Shown here: positions 36,801 to 47,292 of the stretch, piece after piece | How positions within the stretch are numbered: position 1 is the first letter of the stretch | Layout: each line of letters starts with the position of its first letter | Source: Delphinapterus leucas | Lineage: Eukaryota > Chordata > Mammalia > Artiodactyla > Monodontidae | Reading direction: 5' to 3' | Length of the DNA: 64,000 nt | Assembly (NCBI RefSeq): GCF_002288925.2 | Contig: NW_022098026.1 | Location: forward strand, 17,565,731 to 17,629,730 | Notes under the pieces: model-generated | Told to the model about the DNA's origin: nothing | The model's database searches: none | Seen by the model: the letters and a program-made list of their open reading frames with translations, nothing else | Translations under genes and position numbers: made by a program

Positions 36801-37650
36801 AAAACATAGGAAAAACACTCTTTGACATAAATCACAGCATGATCTCTTTGATCCACCTCCTAGAGTAATGGAAATAAAAACAAAAATAAACAAATGGGAC
36901 CCAATGAAACTTAAAAGCTTTTGCACAGCAAAGGAAACCATAAACAAGACGAAAAGACAACCTTCAGAATGGGAGAAAATATTTGCAAATCAATGGACAA
37001 AGGATTAATCTCCAAAATATATAAACAGCTCATGCAACTCAATATTAAAAAACAAACAACCCAATCAAAAAATGGGCAGAAGACCTAAATAGACATTTCT
37101 CCAAAGAAGACATACAGATGGCCAAGAAACACATGAAAAGCTGCTCAACATCACTAATAATTAGAGAAATGCAAATCAAAACTACAATGAGGTATCACCT
37201 CACACCAGTTAGAATGGGCATCATCAGAAAATCTACAAACAACAAATGCTGGAGAGGGTGTGGAGAAAAGGGAACCCTCTTTCACTGTTGGTGGGAATGT
37301 AAATTGATATAGCCACTATGGAGAACAGTATGAAGGTTCCTTAAAAAACTAAAAATAGAATTACCATATAATCCAGCAATCCCACTACTGGGCAATTACC
37401 CAGAGAAAACCATAACTCAACAGACACATGCACCCCAATGTTCATTGGAGCACTGTTTACAATAGCCAGGTCATGGAAGCAACCTAAATGCCCATTGACA
37501 GAGAAATGGATAAAGAAGTTGTGGTAAATATATACAATGGAATATTACTCAGCCATAAAAAGGAACAAAATTGAGTCATTTGTTGAGACATGGATGGATC
37601 CAGAGACTGTCATACAGAGTGAAGTAAGTCAGAAAGAGAAAAACAAATAT
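33890..37650 (+). pseudogene. L1 ORF2 (endonuclease-reverse transcriptase), disrupted
   Basis: ORF2p nicks the target and primes reverse transcription of L1 RNA. It begins MVIGTYISIITLNVNGFNAP (EN domain). Frameshifts occur near 34290 and 34630 and repeatedly through 36030-36230. The RT core is readable at 35706-36023, with [18 protein letters not shown] and an intact FADD at 35967-35978. A 212-codon stretch at 36230-36868 holds the region after the RT. The EN motif that normally reads QETH reads QKTH here. The 3' limit is approximate. Confidence 0.92.
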
Positions 37651-37756
37651 CGTATATTAACGCATGTTTGTGGAACCTAGAACAATGGTACAGATGAACT
37701 GGTTTTCAGGGCAGAAGTTGAGACACAGATGTAGAGAACAAACGTATGGACACCAA

Positions 37757-37799
37757 GGGGGGAAAACTGTGGGGGGGATTGGGGGGGTGCTGAATTGGG
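37757..37799 (+). other. G-rich tract in L1 3' UTR (potential G-quadruplex)
   Basis: Four G runs of 6, 7, 7 and 3 bases are separated by loops of 3 to 9 bases. Many L1 families have such a tract in the 3' UTR. Confidence 0.85.
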
Positions 37800-38211
37800 C
37801 GACTGGGATTGACATGTATACGCTGATGTGTGTAAAATTGATGACTAGTAAGAACCTGCTGTATAAAAAATAATAATTAAAAAAAAAAGAAGTTAGTGCT
37901 TCAACATATGAATTCTGAGGGGACATAAACAGAAGGGTGAGGCCTGTTCCTAAAGGTTAGCTCATGCACTGAGAAAGGAAAATGAAGCACTGGGTAAGAA
38001 AGTGGCCTTGAGCACACAGCTGCTGACTGTGGGGTATGATGGCCAAAGACCCTAGGGATATGGGGACAATGATGCGGGGGGAGAGGCAGGAGGGAATGTC
38101 CAAAGTCAAATAAAGTCTTGACGAAGTCTTAAGGAACTATTCCTCTCCCTTTCACAGAATATAGCTAAATAATATTAATAGTAAGATTTATGTACATAAA
38201 TAAGAATATTT

Positions 38212-38255
38212 ACTGGGAATTTGGGGTTGGTAGACTGGGAATTTGGGGTTGGTAG
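38212..38255 (+). repeat. Two exact copies of a 22-bp unit
   Basis: actgggaatttggggttggt plus ag occurs twice in tandem at the start of the L1 3' tail. The first two bases belong to the TSD. Confidence 0.9.
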
Positions 38256-38288
38256 ATGCAACACAGTGAACTATATCCAATCTCCTGG

Positions 38289-38854
38289 TTAAACAGAAGG
38301 GAAGCGGTCAGGGCACAACCTTTAAAAGAATGACACAGCTATAGGACGTAACAAACTGATTACCAGCTAGGTCCAGATGGTCGAAGATTCGACTTCCAGT
38401 AGACCTTGAGCCTCAGTATATGCTCACTGTAATACATTATTATAAAACACACCCAGCAGTGCCATGACAGTTCCGAGGCCGACCATCAAAGATCAAAAAG
38501 TGGGCAGTGGCCCAATTCCTGGAAATTTCTGCCCCTTCCCCAAAATAGCTGGAATAATCCTCCCCCTCATTAGCCTATGAAATTACCCAGCCCATAAAAA
38601 CTAACCACCCCATATTTCAGGGTCTCTCGCCTTCTGAGATGGCCCATACTCTGTCTGTGGAGTGTGTTTCTCTCCAAACAAATCCACTTCTTACCTATCA
38701 CTTTGTCTCTCACTAAATTCTTTCTGTGATGAAACATATAGACCCTGAGCTTCATTAAGTCCTAAGACCAGGTGTGTGATCTCAATTAAAAGACCGTGGG
38801 TTCAAGTCCCAGTTTGGCTGGGTTCAAGTCCCAAATCTGAGCTGTGTGGTTTCA
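38289..38854 (+). mobile_element. Solo LTR of a class I-type endogenous retrovirus
   Basis: The 566-bp block ends in a short inverted repeat, TTAAAC and GTTTCA (one mismatch, TG to TT at the 5' end), and is flanked by a 4-bp TSD, CTGG, at 38285-38288 and 38855-38858. A 4-bp TSD and LTR of this size fit gammaretrovirus-like ERVs. Inside are a TATA-like cccataaaaact and an R-like ctcactaaattctttctgtg region. No gag, pol or env is present, so it is a solo LTR left by recombination. Confidence 0.75.
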
Positions 38855-39021
38855 CTGGGATAAACCATAATGGAAAAGAATATTAAAAAGAATGTATAAA
38901 TGAGTGTATAACTGAGTCACTTTGCTGTATAGCAGAGGTTGGCACAACATTGTAAATCAACTATACTTCAATAAAAATAAATAAAAATTTAAAATACCCC
39001 CCCCAAAAAAGAATATTTACT

Positions 39022-39160
39022 AGGTACTAGGCACCAACTATATATTTGACACTGTGCCAAGTGATTGGCATGCAAGGTTCCATTTAAGCCTCATGGAAAT
39101 TATTCCAGAAGATACAATCACTATTTTTATTTTACAGATAAGGAAGCAAACTTATATTGG
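39022..39160 (-). repeat. MIR, antisense (right half; left half before the L1 nest)
   Basis: The plus strand reads ggtactaggcaccaactata, gccaagtgattggcatgcaa and ctatttttattttacagata, in antisense MIR order. Confidence 0.7.
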
Positions 39161-39164
39161 AGAA

Positions 39165-39632
39165 AGTCTAGCAGCCCTCCAAAGATATCAGGTCCTAATG
39201 CCTGGAACCTGCCAATTCACAAGGTCTTCACAGGTGTGATTAAGGATCTTAAAACGATTATCCTGGATTATCTGAATAGGCCCTAAATACAATCACAGTG
39301 TTCTTGTAAGAAAGAGGCAAAGGGAGATTCGACACAGGTACAGAAGAGAAGGTGATGTGAAAACAGAGCAGAGAGATTTGAAGATGCTGAACTTACAGAA
39401 TGGAGTGATGCAGCCACAAGCCAAAGAATGCCAGCAGCCACCAGAAGTTGGAAGAAACAAGGAACAGATTTGCCCTAGAGCCTTGAGAGAGAGTGTGGCC
39501 CTGCCAACACCTTGATTTCAGCCCAGTGATACTGACTTCAGACTTCTGTCCTCCAGAATGAGAACTAGAATCTCTACTTGTTTTAAGTCATCAGGCTTGT
39601 TTTAACCTTTTACAGCAGCCACAGGAAATTAA
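39165..39632 (+). mobile_element. LTR-like repeat, MaLR (MLT1-type) probable
   Basis: It reads gtcctaatgcctggaacctg, caggtgtgattaaggatctt, gattatcctggattatctga, ccaacaccttgatttcagcc and ttacagcagccacaggaaat, a common old mammalian LTR pattern. The subfamily is not certain. Confidence 0.65.
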
Positions 39633-39639
39633 TACCCCC

Positions 39640-40398
39640 AGCTAGTAGTGGCAAAGTCAGCCTTTGAACCTGGGTCCTTGTGACTCCAGGCCTGCACCCT
39701 TGAGCCCTGTGCCTTGCTCCTTCTCTGCACACAGCCTCCCCAAGCCAGACCTGTGCACTGATGGGTGGCCCTGCCGAGACTTGAAGTAATCGGCACCAAC
39801 AGCTCCTCTATGGCAAGGCCCCCAGACAAGCCTCTCTCCCTCCTTCTCGCATATCAGAGCAAATGCTTATCAGAGGCAAAACTAACATCTTAGTGTTCTA
39901 ATTATCAGGTATGGAGAGAAACAGCCTACAGACCAACATCCTGATGAGAAAGCAAACCAAAGTGTCTAACAAAGGTTTTCATCTAATTTATTTGTTTGCA
40001 CTTGACTGTTTTCCAGAACATCAAGAAGCTCCTAATCTCTGTTGCTTGCTCCATTCGGCCCGTAATTTATTCTTTCCCATACAAACACGTTTGGGGAAGA
40101 GTATCAGCTCCAAGAACTGTTTCCTGCTCCAAGAACAGGAAACAAAACTGTTTCCTGTTCCCCACTTGATGACTTCTCAGGGAAACAGAGCGAAGGAGAG
40201 TGCCACACTGAGTCCCTTTGTTGAAGCCTTTGAGATGAGCGGTGGTGTGAGCAGGCTGGCACAGAGGTTCCTCAAGTTAACCAATTCTGAATTAACAAGC
40301 AAGCTAATAAACACATTGTCAGGGCAAAGGTACTGCATCTCAAAATGCACTTTTTGAACCTATTCTGACAAGTATGGTGAGCTTTATTTATAACACTT
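39640..40398. other. Unique intronic sequence with a hairpin
   Basis: A plus-strand open frame of 148 codons (39911-40357) matches nothing I know and has no splice context. A perfect 12-bp hairpin lies at 40133-40160. Confidence 0.5.
40133..40160. repeat. 12-bp perfect inverted repeat
   Basis: gaacaggaaaca, loop aaac, tgtttcctgttc. A direct half-copy, aactgtttcctgctcc, lies 10 bp upstream. Confidence 0.9.
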
Positions 40399-40414
40399 CA
40401 AAGTGAAGGTGGCA

Positions 40415-40629
40415 GGGCTTCCCTGGTGGCGCAGTGGTTGAGAGTCCACCTGCCGATGCAGGGGACACGGGTTCGTGCCCCGGTCCGGCAAGATCCCACA
40501 TGCCGCGGAGCGGCTGGGCCCTTGAGCCATGGCCGCTGAGCCTGCGCGTCCGGAGCCTATGCCCTGCAGTGGGAGAGGCCAAAACAGTGAGAGGCCCGCG
40601 TACAGCAAAAAAAAAAAAATAAAACAAAA
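40415..40629 (+). mobile_element. CHR-type SINE, short subfamily
   Basis: Complete and close to the short-type consensus (cgtccggagcctatgccctg, gagaggcccgcgtacagcaa, A tail). The perfect 16-bp TSD is caaagtgaaggtggca at 40399-40414 and 40630-40645. It looks young. Confidence 0.97.
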
Positions 40630-40989
40630 CAAAGTGAAGGTGGCAAAACACAGCTGTATGTCTTATAAAAATAATGATGTCCTGGTATTGGAGGATATTG
40701 TGGCTGCTGTGGCTATTACATCTTTGCAGAGGAGCCAGTAACAAGCTGGGGGTTTCTGGGAGAACAATCAGCTTGCTGGATTAGCAAAGGGGAAGACTTG
40801 GGATTTACTAACGTAGTAAAACAATAGGTAACTCATTACAGTACCCAGAGCTCTCCTCCTTTTCTTTTTGCTAAATGCTTTTTTCTCTCCCTCAACCTCC
40901 TATCTTCCTTCGTGGTTCTTCTAGCAACTTCCTACCCTATTGTCACTTGCCAAGAAGGTTCAATCTGATATTCCATCAGTATCTCAAAA

Positions 40990-41218
40990 TAACAATTACA
41001 GCTAACATTTAGAAAGTATTTATTCACCAGACATTGGGCTCACAACAGCTCTATGTCATAGGTACTATCGTTATCCTCCATTACATATGAGAAAGCTAGA
41101 CTCAGGGGGGTAAAGTCACTTTTCCAAGGTCACAGAGCTAATCAGTGGCAAAGTCAGAATTCAAACACAAATCTGACTCCAAAGTCCAAGCTCTTACCTA
41201 TATCATACTGCCTACCTC
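40990..41218 (-). repeat. MIR, antisense, near full length
   Basis: The plus strand reads cagctaacatttagaaagta, ccaaggtcacagagctaatc, cagtggcaaagtcagaattc and ctcttacctatatcatactg. Confidence 0.92.
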
Positions 41219-42865
41219 CCAAATGAACTGGGAGCCTTACTACTGTGACCTAGAGAAGATCTTAAGGAGACAAACCCATGTATCTTTGGCTTGAGGCTCC
41301 AAATGCTCAGAAAGCCTAGCAAAAACTGTCCAGAAAATTTCTTTCCTTCCCCATTTCTCAGAGAGAATCATCTGGAAAATACAGTTAGTCCCAAAGAATC
41401 CTTGGGGGAATGTAAATGAACCTAAAAATGAAAGCAAGTTTACCCCTTCCCCAAACGAACCAAAACTCCTGGATTTAGCAGTACCTGAAGGGAGCCCACC
41501 TCTGCTCCCTCTACCTGCCTGAATCTCACTTAGCAGGCTGTCACCAACAAGATCCTCATTCCACCACCAAGGGAATGACAGAGAGTCCCCAAGTCTTGGG
41601 AAGAAAACCAAACAACAAAGGCAAAAAGGGAAGGAATAAATAAGAAGAGAACAAAGCTCAAAACTCTTATTTATTATGTATCTGCAGGTTCTGGTTTTTT
41701 AACCTTCTTATTAAAATATTCTGGCTCCAAATTCATTTTCTTTGCTTAGTCCTAATTATTGCTTCAGCTCTCTTCAAATGGGCCCCCAAAGATGTTGAAA
41801 AATGTATCTGAAAGGTCATCTCCTTCCATGGGAACTGCAGGGAAACGCCCTGACATCTTGCTCCGAAATGCTATTTTGTAACTTCATAGGATAATACCCT
41901 AGAATTAATCAGGGTAAAGAGTTCTCCATTTCCCCCGGCAACAGTGCTCACCAGGGCTAGGCAGGCAAGGGGAAAGAAAGATGATACCGCGAGAGAAAAG
42001 CCCCCATTTCCACCTCTAGCAGCACAGGCACAAAACAGGCTCCCAAATGCTACCCAAATCACTAGGCTAGTACTGACATCAAATTCCAAAGCTACATGTC
42101 ACATGAGGTAACACTGTCCATCCTAATGGGGGAGGGGTCAGTAGGATGCTGGGAGATGAGGAACTGGGGTGGCAAAGAAAGAGAATGGAGAAGAAATGTA
42201 AACCATAAATTAGGGCCGGAAGCCCTGCTGCTTCTCCTGCTAAGAGCTGGCAATGAAGGGCTGAATCAACTTCCTAGGTAACGCCATGAAAGGGGATGTT
42301 AAAATAAATTGAGAGAGAAAGAGGAAAAAGATCAGAGGAGAGAAGGAGAGTCTTACTGCACCAGGTTTGCAATTTGTCTGCTCTCAGAGCTGAAGCTCTG
42401 AGTGGCAGGTTTTTTAAGGTTTATTTTAAGAGCTTTGAGGCCTTTGGGGGCAAAAAAAAAAACCTCACTAATTCTACCTTTTTCAAAGTCTCCTGAATTT
42501 TGCTGTAATGAAGGGCATTTGCATGAAACAAGATGGATTCCTCTTAGAGAAGGGTCCATTCCTCAGAAAATGAATGTGTTCATTCATGTGCATGTGTGTG
42601 CATGCATGTGTAAGAGAAGAGAGACATTTGAGAACTGTTTCCATAGTAGTCTATTATTCCATCAGATACACAGGTGAAGAATATGGGGGGGCAGGGCTGG
42701 GGGGCCTGACCCTCCAAATCCTTGTGAACACAATAATTGGCAACTGGTTTTGAAGAAGTTCTTAGGATTTAAGGAAAGAAGAGAAAATCAATGCAAATCA
42801 AAATAAAAAGAGATACAAGTTGGTTTACTTTTTAACCTAAAAACAAACAAAAAAAAACTCAATGC
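41219..42865. other. Unique intronic sequence
   Basis: I see no gene or named repeat. Short TG/TGCA runs occur near 42588-42612 and a G run near 42686-42704. Confidence 0.5.
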
Positions 42866-42939
42866 AAGAAGAAAGAGAGAGAGGAAGGAAAGGAAAGGAA
42901 AGGAAAGGAAAGGAAGAAAGAAAGAAAGAAAGAAAGAAA

Positions 42940-42982
<43 letters not shown>

Positions 42983-43105
42983 TAAGAAAGAAAGAAAGAG
43001 AGAAAGAGAGAGAGGGAGGGAGGGAGGGAGGGAGGGAGGAAGGAAGGAAGGAAGGAAGGAAGGAAGGAAGGAAGGAAGGAAAGAAGGAAGGAAGGAAGAA
43101 AGGGG
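42866..43105 (+). repeat. 240-bp homopurine microsatellite (GGAAA/GAAA/GGGA/GGAA)
   Basis: The run is all A or G except one T at 42983. It passes through aggaa pentamers, gaaa tetramers, a short gaga part, ggga tetramers, then about 13 ggaa units. Confidence 0.97.
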
Positions 43106-43646
43106 TAGCCTGTTAAGCTACCTGAAATGTAGGCCATCACCACCCCTAGTATGGGGACTCACAGGCTGATGCACCTTTAAATGACTCAATTATGGATGAC
43201 ACTCAAAATGGGGTGGTAGTGTATAACAGTGCATTTTACCCATCCCAACCACATTCCTACAATCGCACACACACACAAAAACACATGTTATATAGCCTGG
43301 GGGAAAAGGAGATGGAGCCTAACATTTTACCTACAATCCTGGCTAGAAGAAAGCTGTGAAAATTCTGAAAGAAAATATTCCTTTGAACAAGAATTGCAGA
43401 AACAACAGAAGGACCAGGAAATAGAGAAGTGAGAGAAGATTAAAAGAATAGAGATCATCATTTAGCTCAGAAAAGACTGAAGAGGGGAGGTGAAAGAAGT
43501 GAGAACAATGATTTTTGAGCCCAGAGAAAGTTGCCTGACAGAGCTACTTGCTGTTCTACCAAAAAGCCACCTTCTGGTATCAGAATCTTCAAATACTTGT
43601 CTTGCTGGCTTAGAGCTGAAATGCTTGCATTAAAAAAGTCACTAAA

Positions 43647-43853
43647 GGGCTTCCCTGGTGGAGCAGTGGTTGAGAGTCCGCCTGCCGATCCAAGGGACAC
43701 AGGTTCGTGCCCCGGTCTGGGAAAATCCCACATGCCGTGGAGCGGCTGGGCCCATAAGCCATGGCCGCTGAGCCTGCGCGTCCGGAGCCTGTGCTCCGCA
43801 ATGGGAGAGGCCGCAACAGTGAGAGGCCCACGTACCGCAAAAAAAAAAAAAAA
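43647..43853 (+). mobile_element. CHR-type SINE, short subfamily
   Basis: Complete short-type copy ending gagaggcccacgtaccgcaa with an A tail. The 15-bp TSD is aaaaaagtcactaaa at 43632-43646 and 43854-43868. Confidence 0.96.
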
Positions 43854-43868
43854 AAAAAAGTCACTAAA

Positions 43869-45144
43869 AAGTGGACTTCTAGATAAATTTAAACACAAAT
43901 TAAAGATTACCCCAGGTGGACAGAGGATGGTCAGTAATGACAGCAAGTTAAGACACTGACTTAGTAGTAACAAGAGTGACCAAATACCCTGAATTAACCA
44001 CAAGTCTAAGCCCTTCACAGGAGGAAAATAAGGAGAGAGCTGACAAGGAACTATCCAATATCTTCCTTTTCTGAGCTTTATAAATAGTGAAGAGTCAACA
44101 ATATCTAAAGCAGGTTAAGATAACCGTCTATAAGAGACAAGGAAAAGGAAAAGGCAGCTTTAGGTGGGAGAAAGGGAGCCTTGGAAATGAGTAAAGACCA
44201 GTACTTGCAGGGCTATAGTTCTCAATAAACACAGACCCTTTTTAGGAATTTAAGCCCATGTCTGCTGGCTTACTCTGCTCCCGACACACTCTCCTGCTCA
44301 TATCCATGTCTGGGATTTCATTCTCTAAATCCAGGCCCAGGTCTTTGAGCACTAGTAACATTTAGGACCCAAACATTTACAAAGATGGCTGGATTCCTGC
44401 TTCTTCCTTATTCTAGGAGCTTGGAGTGCTTCCCTAGCAAAGCAAACCAGATTGCCTAGGACTTACCAGGTGGGCATAGCAGTACTGAGCCTACAAGCCC
44501 CTGCAGCTCCCTAGGTTACAGGGCCCCTGCAAGGGGAACAGTTAACTGGTCCAGGTCTCACTCATGCCACTAACATTTGCCACGAAAAAACAGGGCACTG
44601 CCAGAAAGAGAAGCGCTATCCCCTCTGACTGCTCCATGTCTCACCCTGCTATTTACTCACATTCTGTGAATTTGTGTCTATCTGGCCATCCTCAATTTGT
44701 CAATTCTTGTCTAATGCCCTTGTCTAAGTACTTAGGTAGTACTGCAAAAAGTGTCAGAGTGAGAAAAATCAGAGTGAGATAAATTTGCCATCATGGTCAG
44801 CTTCTGTGTTTGTTTTATTCCAAGCAAATGCACTAAAGCTTGCTTCCTTATAACAGAAAACCTAAAAATCAATGCCCAAAGCCCAATAACTACAAACTCC
44901 CCTTTCCAGTAACAAAATGCCTGGAAGAAAGAAAGCCACATAAAAGGAAGCCAAAGAAAAATAGCCTCTCCCTAGAAGATTCCAATTAATGGTTGAGGGG
45001 AAGGGGGGGGGAACAATTAATAAGTAATGAACAAGAAAGAAAATCATCTTGATTACATTTACTTAGGAAACAAAGCATTATGAATGTGAGCACCTGTGTA
45101 CCCAGTCTGAGTAATAACAAAATCCATTCTCATTTACAAGCTCA
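43869..45144. other. Unique intronic sequence
   Basis: I see no gene or clear repeat. A G run lies at 45001-45011. Confidence 0.5.
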
Positions 45145-45720
45145 TTCATTCAATAAATGTTGTCTGATCATCTACTATATGCCAGGCACTGTTTCTACCA
45201 CTGGAAATACAGCTGTGAACATGACAGACAGCTGTTCTCATGTAACTTACATTCTGGTGGAGGGAGAACAGACAGTCAACAAGAAGCAAACAAGAAAAAT
45301 ATCAAACAATTACGTTACCATGACAAAAGTAGTCACTTTAAACCAGAGAAAAGGAAGGGTCTTTCTCTTAAGTAACAGCAGAACTGAGATCTGAATGACA
45401 AGGAGTCAGTCAAGTGAACGTGAGGGAAGAGTATCCCAGCCAAAGGGTACAGTTGAAGCAAAGGTCCTCTATGTGAGGAACAGAAAGGAGGTCACTGTGG
45501 CAAGAACACGGAGATCGAGGGGGAGAGTTCAGGAAATGTGGCTGCCAAGGCAGGCAGGTGGGGATCTGCTCAGGAAAGGCCTATAACCAGGGTAGGGAGT
45601 TTGGACCTTATTCTAAGTATGATGGTAAGCCAGCAGGGAGTGAAAGGCAGGGGAGCTACATGGTCCTTAAGAACTTATTGTGGAAAGTTGGTAGCTTATT
45701 CCAGGACGTAGACTGACTTT
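45145..45720 (-). repeat. L2 LINE, antisense, long fragment
   Basis: The plus strand reads atgccaggcactgtttctac, gtaacttacattctggtgga, gagggaagagtatcccagcc and gggagtttggaccttattct, the reverse complement of the L2 3' end over about 570 bp. Confidence 0.88.
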
Positions 45721-45794
45721 TGAAAAAATTTAACTGTCCCCAGAAATTTCGAAGGGTTTCATTTCCCAAGAGACATGCTCAACTGTTTCTTAAT

Positions 45795-46045
45795 CTATAA
45801 GTCATTGAAGATGTACTATGTCAAGGGCACCGTGCTGTTTTACATACATTATTTTATTCAAACTTCAACCAACACTATGAGTAGATATTATCATCTCCAT
45901 TTTACAGATGAGGACACCAAAGTTCAGAGAGGAGGGGAAACGACTTGCCCAAGACCACACAGCATGTACAAGGCAGAGCCAGGGCTGGAACCCAGGTCAG
46001 TCTGACTCGAAAAAGCCAGGGCCCCCATCCACTTTGCTCTAATGA
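45795..46045 (-). repeat. MIR, antisense
   Basis: The plus strand reads ctccattttacagatgagga, acttgcccaagaccacacag and cagagccagggctggaaccc. Confidence 0.93.
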
Positions 46046-46332
46046 TTCCCAACCCCTTTCTGTTTGGGGGGTGGGGGGAGAGACAATAGTTCTTTTGGGT
46101 GACCACTCAAACCTTCTGCTTATTGCTTTTCTTCTAACTTAAGCAGTCTCTCATATTCCCCAGTGAGGAACAAAGACTGGGGCCTGACTCCAAATATCTT
46201 CTCCAGGAACCTTCCTTAACAAACCAAATCCATTCTCACCATTCCGTGCCCTTGGCCAGCCTTTCTTGGCACCTGCGGTCCCATCCATGGCTTCTTTACT
46301 TGATGGAGTATGAAGTCTTTGAAGGTACTATA

Positions 46333-46530
46333 ATCCTCACCATTCACTGAGCACCTACCACATGCCAGGCACTTGACGTACATTATCTCATTTCATCCTA
46401 ACTGCCCCAGCAGGTGGGTATCAGCATACCTTATTCAGATGAGGAAACTGAGTCACAAAAGTACTAGGACAGGGTCAAAAACTAGCAATTAGCAGAAGTG
46501 GAATTCTCTTTCTTCCTACAGAATGCAGTG
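46333..46530 (-). repeat. MIR, antisense
   Basis: The plus strand reads actgagcacctaccacatgc, caggcacttgacgtacatta and cagatgaggaaactgagtca. Confidence 0.9.
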
Positions 46531-47280
46531 CACACAGCTTACTAAATGGTGAGTGAATGAAGGGACATATAAACTCATCATGGCAACACCCCTACCCCCA
46601 TGAGTGAGGAAGAAAGCATGGACACAGGTCAGGGCCTGCACACTCTAGACCAACACATCTCATCTTCTCAGCCAATGAAGGCTCCGATTCAGAGAATGTA
46701 AAAGACTCTGTCCTTCCTCCACCCTCACTTCCACCCCCACAGGAATCAAATAAATCAAATTAACTTTCTTCAACACCTCCACCAAATACAATCCCATTAC
46801 AAAGATCACTCCCCTCCCCACACCCAAGACCACTGGGAGGTATTTTATTTCACCAATTTGGTACTAAACAAACCTTTAGAGAAAACACAACCCAGCCTAT
46901 TTTTCATGGTCTCTTTCATGTCAACCACCTTACACAGTATTTTACAAAGGAAAAGTAGCAGCAACAATGGAGTGTTTCAAGAAACAAATAAAAGGGGCCA
47001 AGGCTATTCACTACCAGAAATGGAAACTCAGAAGGCAACAAAAAGAGAAGGCTGCTCCAAATGGTGCAGTCCTAGCAAGAAGCAGGGCTACCTAACCAAG
47101 AGCTGAGCACCCCCACCCCCAAGCCAGGAGCAAACAGGAATCAAGGCATGCTGGAGGCTAGGGGCCCCAGGAGGAGGAAGAGGCCCACAGGAAGACAAAG
47201 CATCACCAAGTGGACATCTGATCGGGATCCTCTCTAGGGGACTCCTTGTTTTACTGAAGCATGACCACACAGAACAGCAG
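46531..47280. other. Unique intronic sequence
   Basis: I see no gene or clear repeat. Confidence 0.5.
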
Positions 47281-47292
47281 AAAAAGTGACCA

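Larger units (their letters stand above)
32858..37887 (+). mobile_element. L1, 5'-truncated just before ORF1, with 3' UTR and poly(A)
   Basis: It starts at acagaaccaagaagaactac, carries ORF1 and ORF2, and ends in a G-rich 3' UTR and A tail. The 10-bp TSD agaagttagt lies at 32848-32857 and 37888-37897. Its closest relative in the window is the L1 at 60.6 kb. Both ORFs have stops or frameshifts, so the copy is dead. Confidence 0.96.
32513..37932 (-). mobile_element. MaLR LTR (MST/MLT1-like), antisense, split by a 5-kb L1
   Basis: The left part (32513-32857) reads agtctgctaggactaccata, acaaaataccacacactgga and ttctcatagttctggagact. The right part (37898-37932) reads gcttcaacatatgaattctg then aggggacataaaca. 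Together they are a reverse-complemented MaLR LTR. The break is exactly at the L1 TSD. Confidence 0.8.
38202..39021 (+). mobile_element. L1 3'-end copy, split by an ERV LTR
   Basis: The L1 tail runs gggaatttggggttggtag (duplicated), then cacagtgaactatatccaat, LTR, then ataaaccataatggaaaaga and ttgtaaatcaactatacttc, with an A tail. The perfect 13-bp TSD is aagaatatttact at 38202-38214 and 39009-39021. The host DNA on both sides belongs to an antisense MIR. A run of C interrupts the tail near 38996-39004. Confidence 0.9.

Noticed and set aside
38800..38845. tRNA gene
   Set aside because: The B-box-like motifs sit in an LTR with no A box, acceptor stem or anticodon arm.
39911..40357. 148-codon plus-strand open frame as a possible gene
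   Set aside because: No recognisable domain, no start context or splice sites, and it spans a hairpin-associated duplication; probably chance.
42859..43143. Ser/Phe/Leu/Pro-rich minus-strand frame
   Set aside because: It is a translation of the purine microsatellite.
43467..44018. 183-codon minus-strand open frame
   Set aside because: About a third is the reverse complement of a CHR SINE; similar peptides occur at most SINE copies in this window.
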